Origin: Holosporales bacterium
Lineage (GTDB): Bacteria > Pseudomonadota > Alphaproteobacteria > RUG11792
Reading direction: 5' to 3'
NCBI GenBank assembly: GCA_031289695.1
Contig: JAITPA010000008.1
Span: 1 to 64,000, forward strand
Length of the DNA stretch: 64,000 bases
Part shown: piece after piece, positions 43,684 through 52,380 of the stretch
How the letters are laid out: every line of letters begins with the position of its first letter
Numbering within the stretch: position 1 is the stretch's first letter
Position numbers and translations under genes: made by a program
The notes under the pieces: generated by a model
What the model was told of the DNA's origin: nothing
The model's input: only the letters and a program-made list of their open reading frames with translations
The model's database searches: none

Positions 43684-43898
43684 TTTTCCCTGAATATTAT
43701 TCTCCCCTTGGTGAGATCGTATGGAGTCATTTCGATTGTAACCTTATCACCCGCCAGAACTCTGATTTTATTTTTTCTCATCTTGCCAGACGTATGCGCA
43801 ATTATTCTATGACCATTCTCAAGCTCAACACGAAACATCGCATTCGGCAAAACCTCCATTACAGATCCACTGAATTCTACTAAATCTTCCTTAGGCAT
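43680..43898 (-). CDS. infA: Translation initiation factor IF-1
   Basis: 72 residues, the usual size. [40 protein letters not shown] and [14 protein letters not shown] are diagnostic of this S1-like OB-fold factor. It overlaps uvrB by four bases, an uncommon neighbour. Confidence 0.96.
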   Translation of the reverse strand: MPKEDLVEFSGSVMEVLPNAMFRVELENGHRIIAHTSGKMRKNKIRVLAGDKVTIEMTPYDLTKGRIIFREK

Positions 43899-44092
43899 TT
43901 ACGACAAAACCACCACGGCCACTAGACTAGTCTACATCGTATCAACTCTAAAGTAAAATAAACGATCACAACAAAATTACAAATATCTTGGTGCCTGTTG
44001 CTAATTTGTCACACATAAACTTCCTGCTTGCAACAAACCCACCAGCTATAGTACCTTCTTGTATACGATATAATTTGGTTATATTTAGTTAT

Positions 44093-44169
44093 GTACCCGT
44101 AGCTCAGTTGGATAGAGCGTCTCCCTCCGAAGGAGAAGGCCGTTGGTTCGAATCCAATCGGGTACACCA
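44093..44169 (+). tRNA. tRNA-Arg (anticodon CCG)
   Basis: Acceptor GTACCCG (44093-44099) pairs with CGGGTAC (44159-44165), then A and an encoded CCA. D arm AGCTCAGTTGGATAGAGC, anticodon stem TCTCC/GGAGA with loop CTCCGAA giving CCG, T arm GTTGGTTCGAATCCAAT. A TATAAT box lies at 44069-44074. Confidence 0.96.
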
Positions 44170-44298
44170 AGTTTTTTCGTGAATTTTTTTATATACTACG
44201 ACTTATTTATGTGCCATTGTCTTTAAGTTTTCTAATGGTTTGTAGAAAAATCTTTATACATTAAGGAATATTTAACTAAACCAGATTACAATAAAGGT

Positions 44299-44778
44299 AT
44301 GGAGCGTTGTATTCATGTGGACTTTATGAAGAACAGTTGTGTTGAAATTTCGGTTTACGGAGAGAAGAATTATAGATTATTTCTTGATATCATTAAACAG
44401 GAACTGGATGTTATTGGTGTTTGTGATATAAATGCGATTCAAGCTTTCATATTGTTAAATATTGGTGAAAATGTTATAACAATAGGGGAAATTATAGCAA
44501 GAGGTTATTACATTGGATCTAACGCTTCGTACAATATCAGGAAGATGATCTTAAATGGGTATGTGGTGCAAACCAAATCAGACTATGATAGGCGGGCTGC
44601 ATTCCTGAAATTGACTGATAAAGGGCTAACTCTAACCGAAAAATTAGAAAGAATACTTCAACGACATCTAGAAGCTTTTGGGAAACACAGTAAAGGAAAA
44701 TTCGATGTTGAGCAATGCATTGCGTTTCTGAAGAAGGTGGAGCACTTTTGGAAAGACATATTGTCGAGGAGCGTATAA
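44299..44778 (+). CDS. MarR-type winged-helix regulator, LdtR-like
   Basis: 159 residues. NYRLFLDIIKQELDVIGVCDINAIQAFILLNIGENVITIGEIIARGYYIGSNASYNIRKMILNGYV is close to the pattern of alphaproteobacterial LdtR regulators (R/D-x-x-DINSVQALLLxNIGxxELTxGEL..RGYYLGSNVSYN), then a wing with KSDYDRRAAFLKLTDKG. LdtR controls an L,D-transpeptidase and stress genes in relatives; its target is not in this window. It lies 46 bp before comM. Confidence 0.82.
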   Translation: MERCIHVDFMKNSCVEISVYGEKNYRLFLDIIKQELDVIGVCDINAIQAFILLNIGENVITIGEIIARGYYIGSNASYNIRKMILNGYVVQTKSDYDRRAAFLKLTDKGLTLTEKLERILQRHLEAFGKHSKGKFDVEQCIAFLKKVEHFWKDILSRSV

Positions 44779-44824
44779 AACCTATATCATGGTAATGGGG
44801 AGTTACTCGAAGAAGTAAGACCAC

Positions 44825-46360
44825 GTGGTATCCAGAATCAGAACGATCGCCTTCATCGGCATGAAACCAATTGAAATAATCGTGGAGTCTCAGATTTCGC
44901 CTGGCATAGCTTCGTTCTGCATTGTTGGTTTACCGGACAAGACAGTTGGGGAAGCGAAGGAACGGATACGATCCACATTCTTCCAGTTAGGACTTGGTTT
45001 CCCACAGAAGAGAATCATCGTCAACATGGCTCCAGCCGATATTCCGAAGGCTGGCTCTCATTATGATCTCCCGATAGCGCTGTCAATCTTAGGAGCAATG
45101 GAGGCCATCGATGTATCCCTCCTCGAGAATACAATTTCGATAGGCGAGCTTGGCTTAGACGGAAGTCTCTCATATGTCTCCGGCACAATCTGCGCTGCCA
45201 TGCTTGCCAATGAAAAAAACCTTTCGTTGATATGTCCGCAGAAATGCGAGAACGAAGCCATATGGAGCGGGAACGAAGGGATAATAGCCCCACCCAATAT
45301 TACGTCTCTAATAAACCATCTAAGGGGAACGTCTCAGCTCAAATCTCCAAGTATAATGGCGAGGAGGCAAAACGACGTTGATTACGGTATCGATATGGCA
45401 GATGTATGTGGGCACCCATTCGCAAAGAGAGCCCTGGAAATTGCAGCATCGGGTGGACATAACGTATTAATGATCGGGCCACCGGGATCTGGAAAATCCA
45501 TGCTGGCATCTAGAATGAGAACGATCCTGCCACAACTATCGTCGTCAGAGGCTCTCGAAACCACATGCATTTACAGCCTGGCTGGTATGCTTCCGGAAGA
45601 AGGTCTGATATGTACTCCGCCATACAGAGAACCCCACCACTCAGCATCTCTCATATCAATAGTAGGAGGAGGGACGGATGCAAAGCCAGGAGAGTTATCC
45701 CTTGCTCATAACGGGATTTTATTTTTGGACGAGCTGCCAGAATTTCAAAGAGGCACAATCGAGGCATTGAGACAACCCCTAGAAACACATAATATCACAA
45801 TTTCAAGAGCGAAGGAACATGTTACTTATCCCGCAAACATTCAGCTAATTGCCGCTATGAATCCTTGCAAATGCGGTTTTTACGGTGACCTTAAAAAACA
45901 ATGCTCGAAGATTCCGAGGTGCGCCATTGAGTATAGGAATAGAGTTTCTGGACCGGTTCTTGATCGATTCGATATCACAATCTACGTGAACAATATCGAT
46001 ATCTCAGAGCTCTTTGTAAATGAACAAAAAGAGAGCTCCATGACAATTCGTGAAAGAATCGCAAAAACAAGAAAACTGCAACGGACTAGAGCAGAAAAAA
46101 GTGGAGTTACAAATCTGTATCTAAACGGAAAAGCCCAAAGCAAATACCTGGAAGATATAACAAAACTTACCGCAGATTCAAAGGTCTTTCTTCAAAAAGC
46201 AATAGAACATGCAGGTCTATCGACGAGGGGTTGCCACAAAATACTCAGAATATCAAGAACGATAGCAGACATGGAATGTGCCGAAGAAATTGGACGCCAT
46301 CACGTTGCTGAGGCATTGCAATATCGCATAATCAACCAAACAAAAAAAACTGGGCTTTAG
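44825..46360 (+). CDS. comM: YifB/ComM-family AAA ATPase (Mg-chelatase-like)
   Basis: 511 residues from a GTG. N-terminal Lon-protease-like fold with ISPGIASFCIVGLPDKTVGEAKERIR, then a chelatase-type AAA domain with Walker A MIGPPGSGKSMLASRM, a LFLDELPEF Walker B and an AMNPCKCGFYGD region, and a C-terminal lid with DRFDITIYV and AEALQYR. ComM is a branch-migration helicase used in natural transformation elsewhere; the family is wide in Alphaproteobacteria and its role here is not certain. Confidence 0.93.
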   Translation: MVSRIRTIAFIGMKPIEIIVESQISPGIASFCIVGLPDKTVGEAKERIRSTFFQLGLGFPQKRIIVNMAPADIPKAGSHYDLPIALSILGAMEAIDVSLLENTISIGELGLDGSLSYVSGTICAAMLANEKNLSLICPQKCENEAIWSGNEGIIAPPNITSLINHLRGTSQLKSPSIMARRQNDVDYGIDMADVCGHPFAKRALEIAASGGHNVLMIGPPGSGKSMLASRMRTILPQLSSSEALETTCIYSLAGMLPEEGLICTPPYREPHHSASLISIVGGGTDAKPGELSLAHNGILFLDELPEFQRGTIEALRQPLETHNITISRAKEHVTYPANIQLIAAMNPCKCGFYGDLKKQCSKIPRCAIEYRNRVSGPVLDRFDITIYVNNIDISELFVNEQKESSMTIRERIAKTRKLQRTRAEKSGVTNLYLNGKAQSKYLEDITKLTADSKVFLQKAIEHAGLSTRGCHKILRISRTIADMECAEEIGRHHVAEALQYRIINQTKKTGL

Positions 46361-46391
46361 GAATAGCCGTGTAAGAGGAGAGCATTATATA

Positions 46392-46660
46392 CTAATTCCC
46401 ATTAGCAAATATCGCATCAATAGCTTCGTTCAACGATGCAAAACTACCATAATTTCGCGTATTTTTTCTTCAGCAAGCTCCAAAAATGCTCTATGAGTGA
46501 GATCAGGCGAATGGCAGAAACAAGCTCGCACTTCTCCGCTACCTCTGCGAGCTTTTCTTTTCTGTGAAATCCGGCGTTGTCCATTACTATCACGCTTCCT
46601 TTGCCTACCTCTTTCATCAACATTTCTTCAAACCATTTTTTGAACAATTCGCCATCTATT
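46392..46660 (-). pseudogene. IS630-family transposase remnant (C-terminal, frameshifted)
   Basis: On the minus strand: TIDGELFKKWFEEMLMKEVG, then SVIVMDNAGFHRKEKLAEVA (DDE Asp region), then a damaged SPDLTPIEHFWSLLKKK (the Glu motif) and finally ASLNEAIDAIFANGN before a stop at 46392. At least two frame changes are needed to join these, and the N-terminal third is missing. Dead. Confidence 0.7.
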
Positions 46661-47033
46661 GTCCCTTTATGTCGGCATTTTGATGTCTATTATCAAGAAG
46701 AAAGTAACTCCCGATTCTATAGTTTATACGGATAATTTCAAGGCATACGATGCCCTAGATGTCGCTGAATTCAAGCATTATAAGGTAATCATTCAAATTA
46801 TTGCGGATAAATGCAACCACATCAATGGGATAGAAAACTTCTGGAACCAGACAAAAAGACATATGAGAAAGTTCAACGATATCGACAAAAATCACTTCAA
46901 TTTGTTCTTGAAGGAATGCGAATGGAGATTTAACATCGGGGATCCAAGGAATCTTTTGAGAAATCTTAAAATGATCTTGAAAGAGTTTTTTAAAAATCTC
47001 AGGTGTTACGTCCCTAATATTTTTCTCTTATAA
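46656..47033 (+). pseudogene. IS1595-family transposase remnant (C-terminal part)
   Basis: 124 codons from a TTG: LYVGILMSIIKKKVTPDSIV, YTDNFKAYDAL (DDE Asp), DKCNHINGIENFWNQTKRHM (the HINGIENFW motif of ISXO2/IS1595 transposases) and FNLFLKECEWRFN. The N-terminal half is missing. It abuts the IS630 remnant near 46660, so one element probably interrupted the other before both decayed. Confidence 0.75.
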
Positions 47034-47049
47034 GGCAAAATCCCAAATT

Positions 47050-48291
47050 CTATGCTGCTTCATCAAATATTATTTCCGGAGCCTTTGAACCGGCTACGAC
47101 GCTCTCGTCTATTATAACTTCCTTTGCCTTCTGATTATCCGGAACGTCGAACATCACGTCCAACAATAGACTCTCAACGATTGCCTTAAGTCCTCTAGCG
47201 CCCGTCTTCTTCTTTATCGCCTTTCTGACTATCGCTTTCAGCGCCTCACCAGTAACCGTTAGCTTTACTCCATTCATATCGAGGAGACTTGCGTACTGCT
47301 TCAGTGTTGCGTCTTTTGGCTCTGTCAATACCTTCACGAGGTCATCTTCATTTAGATTTTCAAGAGTAGCCACCACCGGCAATCTCCCTATAAATTCCGG
47401 TATCAGTCCGAACTTCAGAAGATCCTCTGTTTCGACTTGTTTGAACACCTCGCCGACATCCCTGTCCTCCGATTTCTCAACATCCGCTCCGAATCCAATT
47501 CCAGTTTTCCGTCCCCTCGCCGATATGATCTTCTCCAGATCGACGAAGGCTCCTCCACAGATGAACAATATATTCGTTGTATTGATCTGTAAAAAATCCT
47601 GCTGTGGATGCTTCCTACCGCCCTGAGGAGGCACAAATGCCACAGTTCCCTCCATAATCTTCAATAGGGCCTGCTGGACTCCCTCACCAGATACATCCCT
47701 CGTTATCGACGGATTCTCGGACTTCCTAGTGATCTTATCGACCTCATCTATGTAGATTATACCGCGTTCGGCCTTTTCAACATCGTAATCCGCGACCTGT
47801 AACAATTTCAAAACGATATTCTCGACATCTTCACCGACATATCCTGCTTCGGTTAGTGTCGTCGCATCGGCTATCGTAAAAGGAACATCTATAATCTTCG
47901 CTAATGTTTTCGCCAATAGAGTTTTACCGGAGCCAGTCGAACCGATTAGTAGTACATTCGATTTTGCTATTTCGACATCTGGGTATTCAGTTGAAGTACA
48001 GTTGATCATCTTGTAGTGATTATAAACTGCAACGGAGAGTATCTTCTTGGCCCTATCCTGACCTACCACGTGCTTATCCAATCGTTTATGGATTTCTGAT
48101 GGAGTTGGAAATTCGCCAGAACCAGTTTTCACTCCCTCGGCTTCTTCCTTTTTGATCACATCCGAGCAAAGAGCAATGCACTCGTTACAAATAAACGCAG
48201 TCGTTCCTGCAATAAGCTTCTTCACCTCTTCCTGCGATTTACCACAGAACGAACAATACATCATTTCATCATTTTCTGGACCCTGTGTCAT
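47050..48291 (-). CDS. clpX: ATP-dependent Clp protease ATP-binding subunit ClpX
   Basis: 413 residues. N-terminal zinc domain ([17 protein letters not shown]...ICNECIALC), Walker [19 protein letters not shown], pore loop [11 protein letters not shown], Walker [31 protein letters not shown], and the LCxx IGF-type loop region (KTGIGFGAD) for ClpP binding. Full length. Last gene of tig - repeat protein - clpP - clpX. Confidence 0.97.
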   Translation of the reverse strand: MTQGPENDEMMYCSFCGKSQEEVKKLIAGTTAFICNECIALCSDVIKKEEAEGVKTGSGEFPTPSEIHKRLDKHVVGQDRAKKILSVAVYNHYKMINCTSTEYPDVEIAKSNVLLIGSTGSGKTLLAKTLAKIIDVPFTIADATTLTEAGYVGEDVENIVLKLLQVADYDVEKAERGIIYIDEVDKITRKSENPSITRDVSGEGVQQALLKIMEGTVAFVPPQGGRKHPQQDFLQINTTNILFICGGAFVDLEKIISARGRKTGIGFGADVEKSEDRDVGEVFKQVETEDLLKFGLIPEFIGRLPVVATLENLNEDDLVKVLTEPKDATLKQYASLLDMNGVKLTVTGEALKAIVRKAIKKKTGARGLKAIVESLLLDVMFDVPDNQKAKEVIIDESVVAGSKAPEIIFDEAA

Positions 48292-48377
48292 GATAACTTA
48301 AAGTCCTCGTCTAAACACTGCTAACACCACAATTATCACAGACATACCTAAATAATTAGTTAATATTACAAATTCAC

Positions 48378-48962
48378 TCACCGAGATGATATTATCTTAT
48401 CTACCAATCCAAAGGCAAGTGCTTCGTCGGCAGACATAAACCTATCCCTCTCCATTACATTGTTTATAATTTCAATGTTCTGTCCTGTATTCTCAGCATA
48501 GATCGCATTCAACCGTTCTCTTAGATTCAAAATTTCTTTTGCATGAATCGCTATATCGGTTGCTTGTCCCTGGGCACCGCCAGATGGCTGATGGATCATT
48601 ATCCTGGCATTCGGTAAGACAAACCTCTTCCCCTTCTCTCCTGAGCACAGGAGAAGAGATCCAGCCGAACAGGCCTGACCAATGCAAAGAGTAGCAACCT
48701 CACACTTGATATACCTCATCGTATCAAGGATTGATAGAGCTGCCGTAACAACACCACCAGGTGAGTTAATATAAAGCGTTATATCTTTCTTTGGATCCTC
48801 TGCTTCTAGGAACAGCAACTGCGCACAAATGACAGAAGCCATCTCATCGTATATCTGCCCAGTAAGAAAGACTATACGTTCCCTGAGGAGTCGAGAATAT
48901 ATGTCATACGCCCTCTCTCCTCGGCTAGTCTGTTCTACAACTGTCGGTATGGTATAACCCAT
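48378..48962 (-). CDS. clpP: ATP-dependent Clp protease proteolytic subunit ClpP
   Basis: 194 residues. Propeptide/axial loop start [30 protein letters not shown], the nucleophile in [15 protein letters not shown] (family GQAASMGS), histidine in [16 protein letters not shown] and aspartate in [12 protein letters not shown]. All triad residues are present. clpX lies 86 bp downstream. Its first codons and ribosome site are echoed by the adjacent repeat-protein gene. Confidence 0.96.
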   Translation of the reverse strand: MGYTIPTVVEQTSRGERAYDIYSRLLRERIVFLTGQIYDEMASVICAQLLFLEAEDPKKDITLYINSPGGVVTAALSILDTMRYIKCEVATLCIGQACSAGSLLLCSGEKGKRFVLPNARIMIHQPSGGAQGQATDIAIHAKEILNLRERLNAIYAENTGQNIEIINNVMERDRFMSADEALAFGLVDKIISSR

Positions 48963-48973
48963 TATTATTCTCC

Positions 48974-49378
48974 CTAAAAGCCCCTTTCTTTTGTTTTTAC
49001 CCCGACCAAATTATTAGAAGACTTCCGATAGGGCTTCCGAGGAGCATTCCGATAAAACCTCTCCGAAGTCACCCCAGGCTCTGAAGACCTCCGATAGGAT
49101 CCCTCCGCACCAGTTCTTGGCCCCGAGAACTTCCGGTACGGCTTCTTGTAGGGTCTCTCTGTATCCGTCCCCGCCGGCTCTGAAGACCTCCGATAGGATC
49201 CCTCCGCACCAGTTCTTGGCCCCGAGAACTTCCGGTACGGCTTCTTGTAGGGTCTCTCTGCAGCAACTCTGGGGCCTGCTGCAGAGGCATCTCGATCTGA
49301 TCCCCGAGGGGAGTCTGAACTAGATCTCTTATTTTTTCGACTAATCTGTTCTACATCTGTTGGGACGGTGCAAGTCAT
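48974..49378 (-). CDS. Basic Tyr/Arg/Lys-rich repeat protein with ClpP-like N terminus
   Basis: About 134 residues. The first 14 residues ([14 protein letters not shown]) match ClpP's [14 protein letters not shown] at 10 of 14 places, and the bases before and after the start also align. The rest is low-complexity: two 33-residue repeats with [17 protein letters not shown] then [11 protein letters not shown], and a partial third ([16 protein letters not shown]). No signal peptide, strongly basic, probably unfolded. It starts at the tig stop (TAATGATG) and ends 11 bp before clpP, so it is made in the same operon. Not recognised as a known family; not likely a chance frame given its repeats and placement. 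Confidence 0.7.
   Translation of the reverse strand: MTCTVPTDVEQISRKNKRSSSDSPRGSDRDASAAGPRVAAERPYKKPYRKFSGPRTGAEGSYRRSSEPAGTDTERPYKKPYRKFSGPRTGAEGSYRRSSEPGVTSERFYRNAPRKPYRKSSNNLVGVKTKERGF
49077..49262. repeat. 99-bp tandem repeat in the clpP-adjacent gene
   Basis: Two copies of a 99-bp unit (49077-49175 and 49176-49262, the second incomplete) with about 86 identical bases in a row. It is in-frame (33 codons), so copy number could change without breaking the gene. Confidence 0.85.
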
Positions 49379-49380
49379 CA

Positions 49381-50697
49381 TTATTCCTTTAAAAGTTCTT
49401 CGACCATGGCTTCAACTTCTTCTTTAGTTTTCTTAATTTTTGTCGTATTGGCCTTACTCATCAAAAATGAAATTACCTTGCGCTCAACGATCTCGGCGCG
49501 CTTATATGTTATAGCTGCTGGGTTCTCCGAGTAGTGCCTGATGATCGAAGATCTGATCACTGGATTTTTACCCAGTTCAGCTTCTATTGCATACCTCAAT
49601 TCTTCATCAGTCGCAACGATACCTTCCACCATGGCTACCTTGTTTAGGACATATCCCAGTAGCACCCTCTTGCGGACTACATCGATGTATTCCTCCCTGA
49701 GCTCCTCGTCCGTTTTAAATGGCTCCTCGCTCTGTGGATTCATGTGCCGCTCTTCCTTCAGCTCCCGTCTAATTTCAGCTAGCACGCTCCTCATCTCTGT
49801 TTCAATTATTGTGTCCGGTAGGTCAAATTGATACTGCGCGGCAAGAGCTTCGAGTACTTGGTTCTTGTGATATAGGTATGCAGATCCGTTGATCTCATTC
49901 TCTATCACTGATCTCGTCGTAGCTCTGAGGCTGTCAAGTTCCCCATATCCCTGCTTCTCCGCATATTCCTCAGGTGTCGCCCCGAGGATAGTCTTCTCAA
50001 TAGATCTAATGAAAATTTCGTATCTCAATTTCGCATTGGATGGGGTAACATACTCGAACTTTTCCCCCACTCTCTTACCAACAAAACCCAAAATAAAACT
50101 GACATCCCCAGTGGGATTTTCAGGAATCACCATTTCATCCTGAAAACTCCTTTTCTTGCTCTCGCGTCCGTCGACATAACAAACCGCCTTGTACGCTACG
50201 TGGTCCAGAGGTTTGACAGTGTAACCATCCTCGGCATCCTCCCGTAGAGGCAGGGCCTTCATTAGTGACGATATTCGTTCGTCAACAGTTTCTTCCCTTA
50301 CATCTGGAATTATCTCAGTCACCTTGAGCTCGTATGGCTTCAATTCAAACGCCGGAGCAACGTCTACGAAGACTGTTACCTCAACATCCCGTCCACTCTC
50401 ATATGGTGTTTCATACCTATACGCCGGTCCAGCGGCTAAACCACTAACCCCCGCCTCCCGAACAATACTGTCGCACGCTTTTGACACCAGTGATTCCAGA
50501 ACGCTCTTGATGGCATCAGGTCTTAATGATCTACGCACGATATGTATGGGGACATGACCCGGCCTAAAACCAGGTAGCCTGAAACTCGTCGCTTTCCGCG
50601 CCGCCTCTACATCCAAGGCCTCGTCGATCTCCCCGGCCTCAAACACAACCCTATACTCCCGTCTCATCCCCTCTGACTTAGTTTCCTCGAACCTCAC
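49381..50697 (-). CDS. tig: Trigger factor (ribosome-associated chaperone)
   Basis: 438 residues from a GTG. The ribosome-binding signature is FRLPGFRPGHVPIHIVRR (family GFRxGxxP). The prolyl isomerase domain (residues ~150-240) and helical arms follow (DSLRATTRSVIENEINGSAYLYHKNQVLEALAAQY). Normal length and order before clpP-clpX. The region is visibly richer in G+C than the rest of the window. Confidence 0.95.
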   Translation of the reverse strand: MRFEETKSEGMRREYRVVFEAGEIDEALDVEAARKATSFRLPGFRPGHVPIHIVRRSLRPDAIKSVLESLVSKACDSIVREAGVSGLAAGPAYRYETPYESGRDVEVTVFVDVAPAFELKPYELKVTEIIPDVREETVDERISSLMKALPLREDAEDGYTVKPLDHVAYKAVCYVDGRESKKRSFQDEMVIPENPTGDVSFILGFVGKRVGEKFEYVTPSNAKLRYEIFIRSIEKTILGATPEEYAEKQGYGELDSLRATTRSVIENEINGSAYLYHKNQVLEALAAQYQFDLPDTIIETEMRSVLAEIRRELKEERHMNPQSEEPFKTDEELREEYIDVVRKRVLLGYVLNKVAMVEGIVATDEELRYAIEAELGKNPVIRSSIIRHYSENPAAITYKRAEIVERKVISFLMSKANTTKIKKTKEEVEAMVEELLKE

Positions 50698-50804
50698 TAC
50701 CGACTCCTCGCATCTCCTTCGTTTCCTCCATGTTACTTCATTCTTGACGCAACTTTCTACTTTATTTACACCCTATGATTAACTAATTCCACGGGGCGCT
50801 TCCT

Positions 50805-51644
50805 CTAGAACTTCCGTCCAATCGAAAGTAACAGTGATGTCGAAAAGGTTTTGAACCGTTTTACCATACCAACTGCTCCATTTTTCACGCTCGGAGAAGT
50901 GTTGTGATTTACTTCATACCTCACCATCTCCTTAGGCATCTTTAGATTACATCTGAAGTATTGTCTCAGCGACACAGCCACTTCCCATCTATTTTTCTCA
51001 AATGCTACTCTAAGTCCGAGCAACGGCTGTACTCCTACTGATCCTCTTTTTTGCGCTTTATACCCTTCAACAGCCTCTGATTGAAAACTAACTTCTGATT
51101 TAACGATCTTCACACCGAAAAGCAAGCCAAACATCACTGTGCTGTTAAGTAGCCACTGTGGTCCCGTTGCTATTTCAGCCGCAAATTTATGCCGAATCGC
51201 CACCTTCGCTAACTCGCCATCTTCTGCATATTTTATAGGGGTCCCTGTGCCGTCTTTTTCGGCATCTTCGTCAGATATATTCCGTTCCGGTATTCTCATC
51301 GATTTTTTTCCCGGTTTCACGCAGACGTACAGCTCACCTCTCCACCCGAAGATCTCACTCACATACCGCTCCGCAGCTACGAATATACCAAATTCAGGTG
51401 AGTACTCCTTATGCAGGATGCTCGCATTGTGGCTTATTTCGAGTGCTCCTCGCGTCCGGTTATAGTGATCTACATAGCATGTGGTGTTGTATCTGGTTTT
51501 GCTGATACCGCCCTGCAGCCCTACTATCCAGGAGTATTTTTTTTCGCACTGGCAATTTTCTTGAGTTTGGGTCGAAACGGCCATCACCTGGGATGTTACC
51601 CCGACGGCTATAATCCCCGCCACAACTAATTTACAACTCTTCAT
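50805..51644 (-). CDS. Predicted outer-membrane beta-barrel protein
   Basis: About 279 residues. MKSCKLVVAGIIAVGVTSQVMA is a signal peptide (start at 51644; an upstream start at 51698 would mask it). The mature part alternates polar and hydrophobic residues in short strands (WIVGLQGGISKTRY, FGIFVAAERYVSEIFG, VGVQPLLGLRVAF, WEVAVSLRQYF) and ends TSLLLSIGRKF with the terminal Phe typical of BAM substrates. Resembles small porin or OmpA/Opa-like surface barrels; the exact family is not recognised. Confidence 0.7.
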   Translation of the reverse strand: MKSCKLVVAGIIAVGVTSQVMAVSTQTQENCQCEKKYSWIVGLQGGISKTRYNTTCYVDHYNRTRGALEISHNASILHKEYSPEFGIFVAAERYVSEIFGWRGELYVCVKPGKKSMRIPERNISDEDAEKDGTGTPIKYAEDGELAKVAIRHKFAAEIATGPQWLLNSTVMFGLLFGVKIVKSEVSFQSEAVEGYKAQKRGSVGVQPLLGLRVAFEKNRWEVAVSLRQYFRCNLKMPKEMVRYEVNHNTSPSVKNGAVGMVKRFKTFSTSLLLSIGRKF

Positions 51645-51788
51645 TTTATAACATTCTCCATAAAATGCATCCGTACATGTATATCCTGATCTTCGCACAA
51701 CATTTACCTCAAAGAAAGGGCAATCACTACCTTTTTTGTTAATTACTCTTTCCTGTGTGCTTTTTTAGACACAACATTGATACAAAAT

Positions 51789-52265
51789 TTACCATATGAG
51801 TCTTTGAACAAAAAATATTGGCAAACGCTCATCGACACGCATTCTATTCGCTACGAGTAGCAATTTCATCTCTGATGCTGGTTTGCCGTCTAGCACGTAA
51901 CTATGCGTATCTTTATCATCACTGTTTTCAATGGACTGCTTAAAGATCGTGTATCCCTTCGCCTTTAGATACGCAATAACTTCAGTCGTGTCTGATTGTT
52001 GTTCACATGCATCACAAGCTCTTCTGAAGATGTTTTTGCTGATTTTGAGTATCTTTTTTCTTTTACATGTCTGATACGATCGACTATTTCTTTTATATTT
52101 TTTTCTGATTCCAGATCTAGTTAAAAATTTGTTAACGGCCGTTTCAGAGCGACCAATTTCATTTGCTATCGCTTTTAAGCGTTTCCCCTCTGCAAATTTG
52201 AGCTTTAGCTTCGCTATTTCATCGCTCGTCCACTGCTGTGGCCTTGATTGAGAAAGTGTGTTCAT
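51789..52265 (-). CDS. SANT/Myb-like DNA-binding protein of unknown target
   Basis: About 158 residues from the ATG at 52265. The N-terminal helix-turn-helix QQWTSDEIAKLKLKFAEGKR then LKAIANEIGRSETAVNKFL resembles the GcrA/SANT type (W-T-x-x-x..L..L...G....IA..LG....AV). It is followed by a Lys/Arg-rich stretch and a C-terminal domain (TTEVIAYLKAKGYTIFK...) with no known match. It may be a local regulator; the nearest gene upstream on this strand is PDH E2. Confidence 0.6.
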   Translation of the reverse strand: MNTLSQSRPQQWTSDEIAKLKLKFAEGKRLKAIANEIGRSETAVNKFLTRSGIRKKYKRNSRSYQTCKRKKILKISKNIFRRACDACEQQSDTTEVIAYLKAKGYTIFKQSIENSDDKDTHSYVLDGKPASEMKLLLVANRMRVDERLPIFFVQRLIW

Positions 52266-52380
52266 TTCAACTATATTAAATTTTGCCCCACTGTATACAG
52301 CTTCGCAAATAGGCAAACATTTTTCAAAACAAAAATTAGCCCATAGAAATTGGTATATATTTTAAATAAATTTTATACAC

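Noticed and set aside
46444-46647. Standalone 67-residue gene
   Set aside because: It is a section of the broken IS630 transposase, with motifs continuing in other frames on both sides.
49069-49290. Second frame through the 99-bp repeat
   Set aside because: A repeat with no stop in one frame often opens others; the frame with the ClpP-like start, ribosome site and operon position is the real one.
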